In this document: positions 1 through 7,715 of the stretch, in pieces
Layout: each line of letters starts with the position of its first letter
How positions within the stretch are numbered: the first letter of the stretch is position 1
Assembly (NCBI RefSeq): GCF_945957525.1
Contig: NZ_CAMFLA010000002.1
Location: forward strand, 1-64,000
Direction of reading: 5' to 3'
Length of the DNA stretch: 64,000 nt
Source of the DNA: an uncultured Aquitalea sp.
GTDB taxonomy: Bacteria > Pseudomonadota > Gammaproteobacteria > Burkholderiales > Chromobacteriaceae
Translations under genes and position numbers: made by a program
The notes under the pieces: model-generated
What the model saw: the letters and a program-made list of their open reading frames with translations, nothing else
The model's database searches: none
Told to the model about the DNA's origin: nothing

Positions 1-62
1 CCTCCTATGCTCAAATCATAAGGCAGGAATGCCTACCGGAGCCGGGTCAGTCCAGTAGGCAT

Positions 63-260
63 ATGTTCCGAGAACAGAGACAGTCACGAGAGGGGGATCC
101 GGGCTGGACCGCGTTGGCCATGCTGTTGTTTGTCGTATCCCTGTTTGTGCCAGGACGCTTTGTCAGCAAGTGGCTTCAGTTGATGGCAGCGGTCTTGCTC
201 GCCATTACCTGCCCATTGCTTGGTGTTCCGCTGTTGCTTTACTTCATCCTGTCGCGTTAA
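63..260 (+). CDS. Small two-helix membrane protein, unknown
   Basis: A 65-residue protein that I do not recognise. After a charged N-terminus (about residues 1-14) it has two hydrophobic stretches, about 15-31 and 38-62, so it is probably a small inner-membrane protein. It is the first of three closely spaced same-strand small genes (63-731), which suggests one transcript. It lies in the AT-richer accessory part of the window. It is judged real because of the coherent hydrophobic pattern and the tight spacing to the next gene, not from homology. Confidence 0.5.
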   Translation: MFREQRQSREGDPGWTALAMLLFVVSLFVPGRFVSKWLQLMAAVLLAITCPLLGVPLLLYFILSR

Positions 261-272
261 GGGGAGAGTTGC

Positions 273-482
273 ATGCCAGTTCCAATCGGCCCGCTCAAAT
301 TTGTCTGCCCGCGCTGCCACTGGCAGCGGACCATCCATATGGCTTCTGACGTGCTGATTCAGCCGGCTTGGGCCAAGCAGTGTCCGCAGTGCGGTTTCGC
401 CCCGCTAAAAGCAGAGGCGGGTAGACGACTGCCCAGCGTACTTGGTCATATCGTTGAGCGTGTATTGCGTAAAGTCGTGTAG
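273..482 (+). CDS. Small zinc-ribbon-like protein
   Basis: A 69-residue protein with two CxxC pairs, CPRC near residue 12 and CPQC near residue 37, spaced as in a zinc ribbon. A good ribosome binding site (GGGGAGAG) precedes the ATG, and the gene begins 12 bases after the preceding small membrane protein. The C-terminus is basic. A metal-binding or nucleic-acid-binding role is possible, but no family is recognised. It is part of the three-gene cassette at 63-731. Confidence 0.6.
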   Translation: MPVPIGPLKFVCPRCHWQRTIHMASDVLIQPAWAKQCPQCGFAPLKAEAGRRLPSVLGHIVERVLRKVV

Positions 483-494
483 TCCGGGATTTGC

Positions 495-731
495 ATGAGT
501 ACACCACTAAACACCGGTATGCCGGGCTGCCCTACATCATTCGAACATGCCAAGCTGGTAAGTGTATTTGCCAGCAAGCCACTTTCAGAAATCCCCTTGA
601 TTGACCTGCGGAATGCCCTGCGTATTTACAAAGTCAGCTTCGCCGACGGTATGAGCAAGGTTGATGATGAAATGCCTGCGCTGGCTCTCCTGGCATTGCG
701 TGAAATGCGGCGGCGGCTTTCTTACAGTTAA
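495..731 (+). CDS. Small hypothetical protein
   Basis: A 78-residue soluble protein starting 12 bases after the zinc-ribbon gene, so probably co-transcribed with it. The second half (about residues 35-78) looks helical and charged and ends in an arginine-rich tail. No family is recognised. Its position in an element-borne cassette suggests an accessory function. Confidence 0.5.
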   Translation: MSTPLNTGMPGCPTSFEHAKLVSVFASKPLSEIPLIDLRNALRIYKVSFADGMSKVDDEMPALALLALREMRRRLSYS

Positions 732-1152
732 TCGTGGTTTGAATGAAATTATGAATTTAAATGCAGGTCGAGATATCGAGATGTTTGTGTCGGCTAGATA
801 AATAGAGTTGATGAGGCATAGTAAGAAGATAACTTCCATGTAAGAATGCTTAATATGCAATATATAGGCGTTTTAAGGAAGGTTGGAGTGGTTGAATAAG
901 AAATGTAATTTAGTTGTACTCAAGTATTTTGGCTTTGATGCATTATTTTTGCTTTCATTTTCTGTACGGGTTGGAGAGTTAGGTCTAGTTTACAATGCTT
1001 CATCCGATTTTGGTAAATTAAAACACCCTGCGTAACAGCAGGGTGTCATATTGGCGGCTTGATCGATGTGTGCGATTGTTTGTTTGGTTTGGAATGTCAA
1101 CTTTTTTCTGCATTTGCGGAAATTTTAATTTTTTTAGTAAGTGAGAGCTGTT
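732..1152. other. AT-rich intergenic stretch, no gene seen
   Basis: No credible coding frame. The only structure I can name is the minus-strand terminator at 1016-1046. The base composition is clearly richer in A and T than the chromosome to the right, as in other parts of the accessory region. Confidence 0.5.
1016..1046 (-). terminator. Rho-independent terminator of the 1153-1554 gene
   Basis: Read on the minus strand, a 9-bp perfect stem (ACACCCTGC / GCAGGGTGT, six-base loop) is followed by TTTTAATTT. It lies about 105 bases after the stop of the minus-strand gene. Confidence 0.6.
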
Positions 1153-1554
1153 TTAGCAATATCTTGAATTCCATTCAGCAAGTGATATTCTCTCAACTAC
1201 TTCGCACCACACATTAACACCGTCATCGATAAGCCTACCAGACACAAAGACTTCCTGTTCGTTAAATTGCTTAATTCTTTCCTTGCCCTCGGAGGTGTTT
1301 TCGGCTAAGCAGACAATCAAACCTAGCGGACTTCCCAAGCGTACTAAGTCCACATGATTTTTGCGCTCGGTCTTCCCCAAGCTATCCTCCCATAATTCGC
1401 TATAAATATGAACATTTCTTTTCTCAAATTCATGTTGGAAAACGCGTAAAACCACAGCGTTGTTTGCATTGATAGCTCCCCACGACCATCTTGCATTCAG
1501 GAGTGGTGATTTCAGTTTTTTTGAAAATAAATCAGATAAAGAAATATTATTCAT
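1153..1554 (-). CDS. Hypothetical protein, 133 aa
   Basis: I do not recognise this protein. It is soluble, of mixed alpha/beta character, with no signal peptide or membrane segment. The start ATG is preceded by AAAGGGAAA. Its codon use is much more AT-rich than that of the chromosomal genes from 5 kb onward, which fits a horizontally acquired gene. It stands alone on the minus strand and has its own terminator. Confidence 0.6.
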   Translation of the reverse strand: MNNISLSDLFSKKLKSPLLNARWSWGAINANNAVVLRVFQHEFEKRNVHIYSELWEDSLGKTERKNHVDLVRLGSPLGLIVCLAENTSEGKERIKQFNEQEVFVSGRLIDDGVNVWCEVVERISLAEWNSRYC

Positions 1555-1972
1555 TGTTTTCCCTTTTTGTCCTATGTTGGTCTAAATTGGGTCGGGTTGG
1601 TAGGCGTTTGGAAAGATGATTATACATCAATGTGTATGTGCAGTATGTGTTGTCTTTTTCTTAAGTTTCCGGTAAATTTCCAAGTAAGAATCAAGTTGTA
1701 GTGGAGTAAAGTTGGTTTGGCTGTTGTATTGAATTTCTTGAAGTATTATTTCAACTAAATCCATGGGGTGGTGTTGGTGAATGGTAATGTTATAGTGACT
1801 TTCGTAGTTGACATTGTCATGAGTGGAGTTGAATGTTGTATGGGAAATATGGTTTACAGCAGGGTGCGGCTCGAAAATGGTGCGCCAATGTTATTATTTC
1901 AATATAAATTATAATCTCATACGTTGAGGTGAGTTGCTGTGTATTGTGGGTGATACTGTTTGCTGTGAAGCA
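1555..1972. other. AT-rich intergenic stretch between divergent genes
   Basis: No coding frame I would support. It must contain the promoters of the flanking divergent genes, but I cannot pick out a convincing -35/-10 pair. Confidence 0.4.
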
Positions 1973-2170
1973 ATGAAAAATTACCATGAGATCATTGAGA
2001 GTGAAGTGTGGAAGGACTATACATGTAGGTTGAATTATCCTGTATCTCGTAAGCAGAGTTTAGCAAGATTCAATATCGGTCGTCTTGAAATGGCCTTAAT
2101 GCAGCGATTTGGTATGGAAAAAACTGACTGGAGTGAGCGGATTAGCTACTACGCAGCCAAAACTTTCTAG
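1973..2170 (+). CDS. Small hypothetical protein
   Basis: A protein of 65 residues from ATG 1973. A longer form from TTG 1934, behind a GAGGTGAG ribosome site, would be 78 residues. It is rich in aromatic and charged residues with no recognised domain. It lies in the AT-rich accessory region. Its reality rests only on composition and frame length, so confidence is modest. Confidence 0.4.
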   Translation: MKNYHEIIESEVWKDYTCRLNYPVSRKQSLARFNIGRLEMALMQRFGMEKTDWSERISYYAAKTF

Positions 2171-2499
2171 ATATTCGCGGTCAACTCGTCCACGGCCTAA
2201 CTATCAACAGAAAATTCGACATCACACTAGAGTGGGATTAGTAACTCCTGCCAGAGTATGAGCTATAGAATAGTTTCTATACCACTTACTCAGATCCAGC
2301 TGCTAGGCAAGAGGTCTGAGATATAGATTATGTCTAAGGCAATTGATGTGATGCAGCAATGAAGCGCTGCCTACACGTGATTTCGTACTTTTCGCCGCTG
2401 CTTGCACGTTACAGATAATCGGAGTAACAGCTATAGCTATCAATCAGTCCTATTGGGTATGTATTTTCCGAAAGCCAATGTCATAAATATACTAATACT
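2171..2499. other. Intergenic stretch, nothing recognised
   Basis: No coding frame, hairpin or repeat that I can support. It precedes the GIY-YIG gene and probably carries its promoter. Confidence 0.35.
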
Positions 2500-3357
2500 A
2501 TGAATACAGAACTTTACCTCGAGCACCTTCTGCAACCTTTTGGTATCAATATGGCTCAACGAATTCGTCTTGTACGACATCAAGAGACTGGCATTGATAT
2601 GCGTGTTATGAAACGCGATGGCTGGTTTGAGTACTATCAATCATATCAAGAACGAGATGTTTTTGCAGACTGTGATGTTCTTGTGTCTTTCTTCGCCGGG
2701 GCCGGTTCCCATAGTGTGTTGGAGGGCGTATATGTCGTGAATGGCGTCGAAGGCCCCGTACAGATAGTCCCCCCTGAAGACTATCCGTATCCGGAGCATG
2801 CAAGTAGTTCAAAATATCTTTATTGCCTAGAGCGTGACTCTCGATATGACGCCTTGTGTGACCGAGTCGTGATCGATTGGGGTAAAGGTACTCGTTCATG
2901 GGTACAGCATTTTCGACCGCTGACCAAACCCGTAATCGAAGTACTTCCTAGCGGTTATGTGTCAGAGTTTCCAGGCTACTTGGAGTGTGTCGTGTCATAC
3001 GATGAATTGAAGATCATCGTTGAAAACCCCACAGCTAACCGTGAATGGCATCGTATGCTGTCAGCGACTTATGGTATTTACCTGATCCTAGATAAGGAGA
3101 CTGGGATGCAGTATGTCGGCTCTGCCTACGGTATCAGAGGAATTATCGGGCGCTGGACGACATATGCGGAAACAAGGCATGGGGGCAACAAACTACTGAT
3201 TGACCTGCTCAATCAACGGCCGAATGCATACCGTAAATGGCAGTTCTCAATCTTACAAACTTTGCCTATGTCGATGACCAAAAATGAAGTCATTGCTTGC
3301 GAGCAGCTGCACAAGCACAAGCTTGGAACTAGGGTGCATGGGCTGAATGATAACTAG
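2500..3357 (+). CDS. GIY-YIG nuclease-domain protein with novel N-terminal domain
   Basis: A 285-residue protein. The C-terminal ~95 residues (about 190-285) match a GIY-YIG nuclease core: a YGIYLI strand near residue 191, a YVGSAYG segment about 15 residues later, a downstream arginine (GRW) and a late glutamate (ACEQ) in the expected positions of the catalytic Tyr, Tyr, Arg and Glu. The first ~185 residues are unassigned; they contain tryptophan- and tyrosine-rich stretches and could be a DNA- or ligand-sensing domain. GIY-YIG proteins of this layout occur in mobile elements and defence islands, where they cut DNA. The setting next to a tRNA-fragment att-like site supports that. The exact function is unknown. 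Confidence 0.75.
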   Translation: MNTELYLEHLLQPFGINMAQRIRLVRHQETGIDMRVMKRDGWFEYYQSYQERDVFADCDVLVSFFAGAGSHSVLEGVYVVNGVEGPVQIVPPEDYPYPEHASSSKYLYCLERDSRYDALCDRVVIDWGKGTRSWVQHFRPLTKPVIEVLPSGYVSEFPGYLECVVSYDELKIIVENPTANREWHRMLSATYGIYLILDKETGMQYVGSAYGIRGIIGRWTTYAETRHGGNKLLIDLLNQRPNAYRKWQFSILQTLPMSMTKNEVIACEQLHKHKLGTRVHGLNDN

Positions 3358-3782
3358 AAATAAGTGAAGAATCAGCTTGAGACCTTGATAGACGAATAGC
3401 TTGAAGGGTTTGGTAAGGCAAAATTTTATGCTCGATAGCATAACCATTGCTACGCAAGCTACAACTACCATAGCGAAGGTGTCAGGGCTTAAAGCCCTGA
3501 TACAGTTGCGGAGATTTGCCATTGAGGCTATGCCAGCTTCTGAGAGCAGAACACTTTACACAGCCGTTATTCAAATTACCAACCCGGTACCACTGTACGT
3601 GCTGACCACGGCTCGATAGGTCACAACGTACTTTTTTTAACTTCGTTACTAAGATAGCTAGCTGTGTTTACATGATATAAAAATATCTACTACAATATAA
3701 AAGTCACTTCTACACAAAGGACATCCTTCCAATGTGTAGATGTACAAAAAGTGCCAAGAGAATAAGGGGATTTTTTGATGAA
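3358..3782. other. AT-rich intergenic stretch before the putative att site
   Basis: A short open frame at 3401-3619 is present but has no ribosome site or sensible composition, so I do not call it. The region holds the palindrome at 3482-3500 and ends at the tRNA-Ser-like fragment. Confidence 0.4.
3482..3500. repeat. Perfect palindrome sharing its arm with the terminator at 3820
   Basis: TCAGGGCTT-A-AAGCCCTGA is symmetric around one base. The same arm sequences build the terminator stem at 3820-3846, and TTAAAGCCCTGAT occurs at both places. It could terminate the GIY-YIG transcript poorly (there is no T tract), or be a copy of the host terminator half-site carried by the element. Confidence 0.4.
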
Positions 3783-3807
3783 ATTCGGAATCCCCCCCTC
3801 TCCGCCA
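3783..3807 (+). other. tRNA-Ser 3'-end fragment, probable attachment-site remnant
   Basis: ATTCGGAATC followed by CCCCCCTCTCCGCCA resembles the T-loop, T-stem and acceptor 3' strand of a bacterial serine tRNA, including the encoded CCA. No tRNA body lies upstream: the preceding bases are AT-rich and lack D and anticodon arms. tRNA 3' ends are standard attB targets of tyrosine-recombinase elements, and such a fragment marks the end of the element distal to the intact tRNA. No integrase is visible, and it would be expected outside the window. Confidence 0.5.
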
Positions 3808-3819
3808 GATACCTACATT

Positions 3820-3846
3820 AAAGCCCTGATTATTCAGGGCTTTTTT
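3820..3846 (+). terminator. Rho-independent terminator
   Basis: AAAGCCCTGA, a four-base loop, then TCAGGGC and six T. It directly follows the tRNA-Ser-like fragment, as a normal tRNA terminator would, which supports the att-site reading. Confidence 0.8.
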
Positions 3847-4190
3847 GTTGCCTGTTTTTTTTCCCGTGCTCTCTCAGATGCTGGTCCGCTGTGTGTGTGG
3901 ATGACAGGGCATTTCTCACCTGCCGCAGTCGGGTCCTCGGCTTGCGGTACCTGCTTTTCTCCTCGGTTTCTATGTTCTCCAGTTCTGGTTTTCAGCAGGT
4001 TTGATGCGTAAGCGAGCCTTGCGCAACTGTGTTTCCCCGCAGCCGGAGCTGGCAGATCGCATTGCCCAAAATGGGCATGTGATGATGCCGATGGCGTTTT
4101 TGCCGAATTTCCTTGTGATAAATTGATGACGAATAATAACAATGTTATTTGGTGGGCTTGAGTGTGTACGTATGAAGAGGAATTGCGGGG
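3847..4190. other. Intergenic stretch, no gene called
   Basis: An open frame (3775-4011) runs through the tRNA fragment and terminator, so it is not a gene. Nothing else is recognised. Confidence 0.4.
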
Positions 4191-4415
4191 GTGAAATTGA
4201 GCAAGCTGAAAGCGTTGGAAGAGGAATTGAATAGCTACTTGTACGGGGTGGTGTCGGCATGGCACCAAGGAGTCATGCCGACAGAGAGTGAGGTGTGGTC
4301 CCATGTCGAGAGTGTGTTTTCCCGCGTGGATTCAGACAGGGATCGGCAACAGCTCCAGATGAATACGGTGGATTTGCTTGGAGAGGCGCTGACTTATATT
4401 CGTCTGGATGGATGA
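4191..4415 (+). CDS. Small hypothetical helical protein
   Basis: A 74-residue, mostly helical acidic protein starting with GTG. No family is recognised and no membrane segment or signal is seen. It is the first gene right of the putative attachment site. The frame is short but has plausible composition. Confidence 0.45.
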   Translation: MKLSKLKALEEELNSYLYGVVSAWHQGVMPTESEVWSHVESVFSRVDSDRDRQQLQMNTVDLLGEALTYIRLDG

Positions 4416-4505
4416 CGATATTAAAAATTGATCGCTATTGGTGATGTGCTCTCTCTTCCTGTTTTCAATTGTACGCAAAGTTGATGTTTGATTTGTGGGG
4501 GTTAA

Positions 4506-4664
4506 ATGGAGTCTGACTACTTTCTTATTACTGTTTGCGCCATTCTGCTGTTTGTGATTGTTTCCGCAACTGTCTATCTTGGCGTGGTGGTATGGCGGGA
4601 TGGCAGTGAGCGTGCGCAGCAAAGCAAGGCCCGAGTCGGCAATATGGCTGGCCGAGAAAAATAA
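4506..4664 (+). CDS. Small single-pass membrane protein
   Basis: A 52-codon frame from ATG 4506 to TAA 4664. It has a short acidic N-terminus, one strong hydrophobic helix (about residues 6-30) and a basic, hydrophilic C-terminal tail. Upstream is GGGGG at a usable ribosome-site distance. The clean helix plus positive-inside tail makes a true small inner-membrane protein likely. Function is unknown. Confidence 0.45.
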   Translation: MESDYFLITVCAILLFVIVSATVYLGVVVWRDGSERAQQSKARVGNMAGREK

Positions 4665-4775
4665 TTGGCTAATGTGATGCGGGTTGCGTGTGATTGCATC
4701 GTGCAGGCTTCTGGATTTTATATTGCATGTTCATTGTTTGTTGGCGTCAATGGTGTTTTTATATGAAGTGTGTAA

Positions 4776-5318
4776 ATGATAGAAGAAAAAATTTGTTGTG
4801 ATATGTCTGCGTGCGTCCGCAGCCTGTCCGTGCCGGCACAGTGTATTCAGAACCTCAAGTCGCTGCCTGTTGCGGACCGCTTTGAGAAAATCATGTCTTG
4901 CATCGCTTTATTGCTGAGTGAAGTGCATGGAATGACCTTGCGTAATTGCGCCAATGTTTTTGCCAATGATCTGATAAAAGCATTGATTGTGCTGGAGGTT
5001 GGCAATCAGCCGCAGGAAAAACATCTTGTTTATCGGCACAGGGGGCCGCTCCCCCGGTTTTGCAATATTCACTCGCTGTCGCAGGCGATTGGCGTGCCGC
5101 GTGAGACTGTCCGCCGGAAAGTGATGCAGCTGGAGAGGGAGGACTGGATAGTTCGGCTGGAGGACGGCGGATTGGTGCTGGCGCCGGCAAGAGCGGCAAC
5201 TTTCAAGGTGGAAAGTCTGATGAGACAAGTCAGCTTTATCGACATGACGATGGAGAAAATCAGGACCTTGCGGAGTCTGTTGCCGGTTGTGAGCAGTTTG
5301 ACGGCCGGCCAAGCCTGA
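4776..5318 (+). CDS. Winged-helix transcriptional regulator
   Basis: A 180-residue protein. Residues about 100-145 read as a winged helix-turn-helix (LSQAIGVPRETVRRKV recognition region, then a wing ending in LVLAP). The N-terminal ~90 residues are helical and could be a dimerisation or sensing part. The arrangement is like Crp/MarR-type wHTH proteins but with no nucleotide-binding beta roll. Its target is unknown. It is followed by the cupin gene on the same strand. Confidence 0.65.
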   Translation: MIEEKICCDMSACVRSLSVPAQCIQNLKSLPVADRFEKIMSCIALLLSEVHGMTLRNCANVFANDLIKALIVLEVGNQPQEKHLVYRHRGPLPRFCNIHSLSQAIGVPRETVRRKVMQLEREDWIVRLEDGGLVLAPARAATFKVESLMRQVSFIDMTMEKIRTLRSLLPVVSSLTAGQA

Positions 5319-5389
5319 TCCAATCGCCAGGCTGGAGCCCAAGACGCAGCGAAGCGATAATGACAGGCTGCATCATCACGGAGCGTGCC

Positions 5390-5755
5390 ATGAGCCTTCG
5401 CATTACCCATTTCTCTGCCGATGTCGCGCCGACGGAAGATCGGCCCAGGCCTGATCGTTTGCTAAGCGGCAACCCGCGCCGACTTGCCTGGACGCATTAC
5501 GAAACCGCCGACGAGGCGCTTTCTTGCGGTGTCTGGGCCTGCGAAACCGGTGCCTGGCGCATCAGGTTTGCCGAAGACAAACACGAGTTCTTCTGCGTGC
5601 TGGAAGGCGAGGTGCGTTTGCATGAAGAGGATGGCGCAACGGTGACGGTGTTGCCCGGAGAGGCGGCGGTGATTCCGGCCGGCTTTGTCGGCGTGTTTGA
5701 GGTGGTGAGGGCGGTGCGCAAATACTTTGTGGTGGCCCAAACACCGCAAGCGTGA
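5390..5755 (+). CDS. Small cupin-domain protein
   Basis: A 121-residue single cupin-fold protein. The core sits at about residues 55-115 (HEFFCVLEGEVRLHEEDG, then VLPGEAAVIPAGFVG). It resembles the Cupin_3 type (DUF861, relatives of ureidoglycine aminohydrolase). The start at 5390 is chosen for GGAG 7-10 bases upstream; an in-frame ATG at 5360 is possible. The substrate cannot be told from sequence. A strong terminator follows. Confidence 0.7.
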   Translation: MSLRITHFSADVAPTEDRPRPDRLLSGNPRRLAWTHYETADEALSCGVWACETGAWRIRFAEDKHEFFCVLEGEVRLHEEDGATVTVLPGEAAVIPAGFVGVFEVVRAVRKYFVVAQTPQA

Positions 5756-5779
5756 ACCGGCGGCTATTCGCGCAAGCAA

Positions 5780-5809
5780 AAATGGGAGTGCGCCGCACTC
5801 CCATTTTTT
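5780..5809. terminator. Terminator between convergent genes
   Basis: An AATGGGAGTGCG/CGCACTCCCATT-type stem followed by a T run on the plus strand and a matching A run before it. It probably serves both the cupin gene and the minus-strand gene that ends at 5821. Confidence 0.85.
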
Positions 5810-5820
5810 GTTGTCGTCGT

Positions 5821-6105
5821 TCAGGTTTTCAGCGGGTCATCCGCGTCGTCCATGGGTTCTACCGGCGGTGGGGTGAAGCCGTTGATGTCGCGCGCGCTCT
5901 TTTCCAGCAACAATACGATGGCGGTGTTGAGCGCGCCAAAAGCCCAGCTCACCAGCATGAACACTGAGTAGGCGCTGAGCTTGTCGTTGAACAGGTGGCT
6001 GCCGTGCAGGGTCAGCTCGGCAGGGTCGAAAATACTGAAAAACACAATGGTGGCCATCGCGGCAATGATGAAGGATGGCCAGAACAGCAGGATGCCTTTT
6101 CTCAC
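5821..6105 (-). CDS. Conserved small membrane protein
   Basis: A 94-residue protein from a GTG start behind a GGGAGA ribosome site. There are two membrane helices, about residues 5-24 and 45-66, then a proline- and aspartate-rich cytoplasmic tail. It looks like a conserved inner-membrane protein of unknown function. It is divergent from the aminotransferase gene and shares the 6106-6411 region with it. Confidence 0.6.
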   Translation of the reverse strand: MRKGILLFWPSFIIAAMATIVFFSIFDPAELTLHGSHLFNDKLSAYSVFMLVSWAFGALNTAIVLLLEKSARDINGFTPPPVEPMDDADDPLKT

Positions 6106-6411
6106 GTCTGTCTCCCTTTAAAAGCGTGGTTGAAGTCGTTAGCAAACTGGTTTGCAGGGGCGGGAAAAACCACAGTCCGAGCCCGGCGGGGCTTCGGCTC
6201 ATGTCCGGGTTTTGTCGCATGCTTCCTATAAAGACTATACCTCTGCCGCGGTGGTTCAAGCTGGCGAGGCGATGCGATTCGCATTGGCAGGGCGGTTTTG
6301 CGCCGCAGCAGCAGGCCGGATGGTGGTAAACTTGTCGGCGGACAAAGTTTTCATCAATACAGCCGTTGCGCGGCAGCGGACGGCTGATCTGCAAAGCAAA
6401 TGGAGTTCTGC
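6106..6411. promoter_or_regulatory. Divergent promoter region of the membrane protein and aminotransferase
   Basis: No gene. A weak sigma-70-like pair on the plus strand is TTGTCG (6212) and TATACC (6236) with an 18-base spacer, which would give a leader of about 170 bases. An imperfect GC-rich stem lies around 6178-6200. I cannot assign a regulator. Confidence 0.3.
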
Positions 6412-7620
6412 ATGACCTCTTCGATCTTCGCCGCGGTGGAATTGGCCCCGCGCGACCCGATTCTTGGCCTCAACGAAGCTTTCAACGCCGATACTCGCGC
6501 TACCAAAGTGAATCTGGGCGTTGGCGTGTACTGTGACGACAACGGCAAGATTCCGTTGTTGGGCGCGGTGAAAGCCGCCGAGAAAGCCCGTCTGGAAGCC
6601 ATGCCGCCGCGCGGCTACCAGCCGATCGAAGGCCCGTCTTCCTACGATGTGGCTGTGCAGAACCTGCTGTTCGGCGCCGACAGCGAGCTGCTGTCCGCCG
6701 GCAAGGTAGTAACGGCCCAGGCGTTGGGCGGCACCGGTGCGTTGAAAATCGGCGCGGATTTTCTCAAGCGTCTGAACCCGGCCGCCAAGGTTTACATCAG
6801 CAACCCGTCCTGGGAAAACCACCGCGCGCTGTTTGAATCCGCCGGTTTCGAGGTGGAAAACTATCCGTACTACGACGCAGCCACGCGCGGCGTGGATTTC
6901 GCCGGCATGAAGTCCTTCCTGCAAGGTCTGGATGCGGGTTCCGTGATTGTGCTGCATGCGTGCTGCCACAACCCGACCGGGGCCGACATGAGCGACGCGC
7001 AATGGGCTGAAGTGGTGGAAGTGTGCCGTGCGCAGGGGCTGGTACCTTTCCTCGACATGGCCTACCAGGGCTTTGCCGACGGCATCGATGCCGACGCCGT
7101 TGCTGTGCGCCTGTTCTCCGCATCCGGCCTGCAGTTCTTCGTTTCCAGCTCCTTCTCCAAGAGCTTCTCGCTCTATGGCGAACGCGTGGGCGCGCTGTCC
7201 ATCGTCACCGCCAGCAAGGAAGAGGCTGGTCGCGTCCTGTCCCAGCTCAAGCGCGTGATCCGTACCAACTACTCCAACCCGCCGATCCACGGCGCCGCCA
7301 TCGTGGCCGCAGTGCTGTCCAGCCCTGAGCTGCGCCAGCAGTGGGAAGACGAGCTGGCCGGCATGCGCGAGCGCATCCGCGCCATGCGCACCGGTCTGGT
7401 TGAAGCCATCAAGGCGCAAGGCGTGGAGCAGGATTTCTCCTTCGTCGCTAAGCAGCGCGGCATGTTCTCCTACACCGGCCTGACCGCCGCACAAGTGGAA
7501 GTGCTGCGCAGCGAGTTCGGCATCTATGCGGTGTCTACCGGTCGCATCTGTCTGGCCGCGCTCAACAGCAAGAATCTGAACTATGTTGCCGAAGCCATCG
7601 CCAAGGTGGTGAAGGCCTAA
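6412..7620 (+). CDS. tyrB: Aromatic/aspartate aminotransferase
   Basis: A 402-residue class I PLP aminotransferase, full length, closest in feel to TyrB/AspC (dicarboxylic and aromatic amino acid:2-oxoglutarate transamination, cytosolic). Seen: the HNPTGAD segment, the DMAYQGFA strand, the PLP lysine in SSSFSKSFSLYGERVG, and the C-terminal GRICLAALN with the substrate arginine. The start at 6412 is preferred over 6400 because GGAG lies 7 bases before it. TyrB or AspC cannot be decided from sequence alone. Tyrosine transamination would link it to 4-hydroxyphenylacetate metabolism, but it lies 27 kb from the hpa genes and has its own terminator. Confidence 0.85.
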   Translation: MTSSIFAAVELAPRDPILGLNEAFNADTRATKVNLGVGVYCDDNGKIPLLGAVKAAEKARLEAMPPRGYQPIEGPSSYDVAVQNLLFGADSELLSAGKVVTAQALGGTGALKIGADFLKRLNPAAKVYISNPSWENHRALFESAGFEVENYPYYDAATRGVDFAGMKSFLQGLDAGSVIVLHACCHNPTGADMSDAQWAEVVEVCRAQGLVPFLDMAYQGFADGIDADAVAVRLFSASGLQFFVSSSFSKSFSLYGERVGALSIVTASKEEAGRVLSQLKRVIRTNYSNPPIHGAAIVAAVLSSPELRQQWEDELAGMRERIRAMRTGLVEAIKAQGVEQDFSFVAKQRGMFSYTGLTAAQVEVLRSEFGIYAVSTGRICLAALNSKNLNYVAEAIAKVVKA

Positions 7621-7668
7621 ACGGCGCGACGCGCAAGACCTGCCTTCGGCCAACCTTGGGCCGTGTCG

Positions 7669-7697
7669 AAAAAGCCCCGCAAATGCGGGGCTTTTTG
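7669..7697. terminator. Terminator after the aminotransferase
   Basis: AAAAAGCCCCGC, a short loop, then GCGGGGCTTTTTG. It is symmetric, with A and T runs on both sides, so it probably also serves the convergent LysR gene. Confidence 0.9.
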
Positions 7698-7715
7698 TTT
7701 GCTTGCGCTCTGTGA

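Noticed and set aside
585-860. Minus-strand frame of 91 codons
   Set aside because: Antisense to the third small gene of the cassette, with no ribosome site.
3401-3619. Open frame of 72 codons after the GIY-YIG gene
   Set aside because: No ribosome site and it runs through the palindrome at 3482-3500; composition is not protein-like.
3775-4011. Open frame of 78 codons
   Set aside because: It reads through the tRNA-Ser fragment and the terminator, so it cannot be a normal gene.
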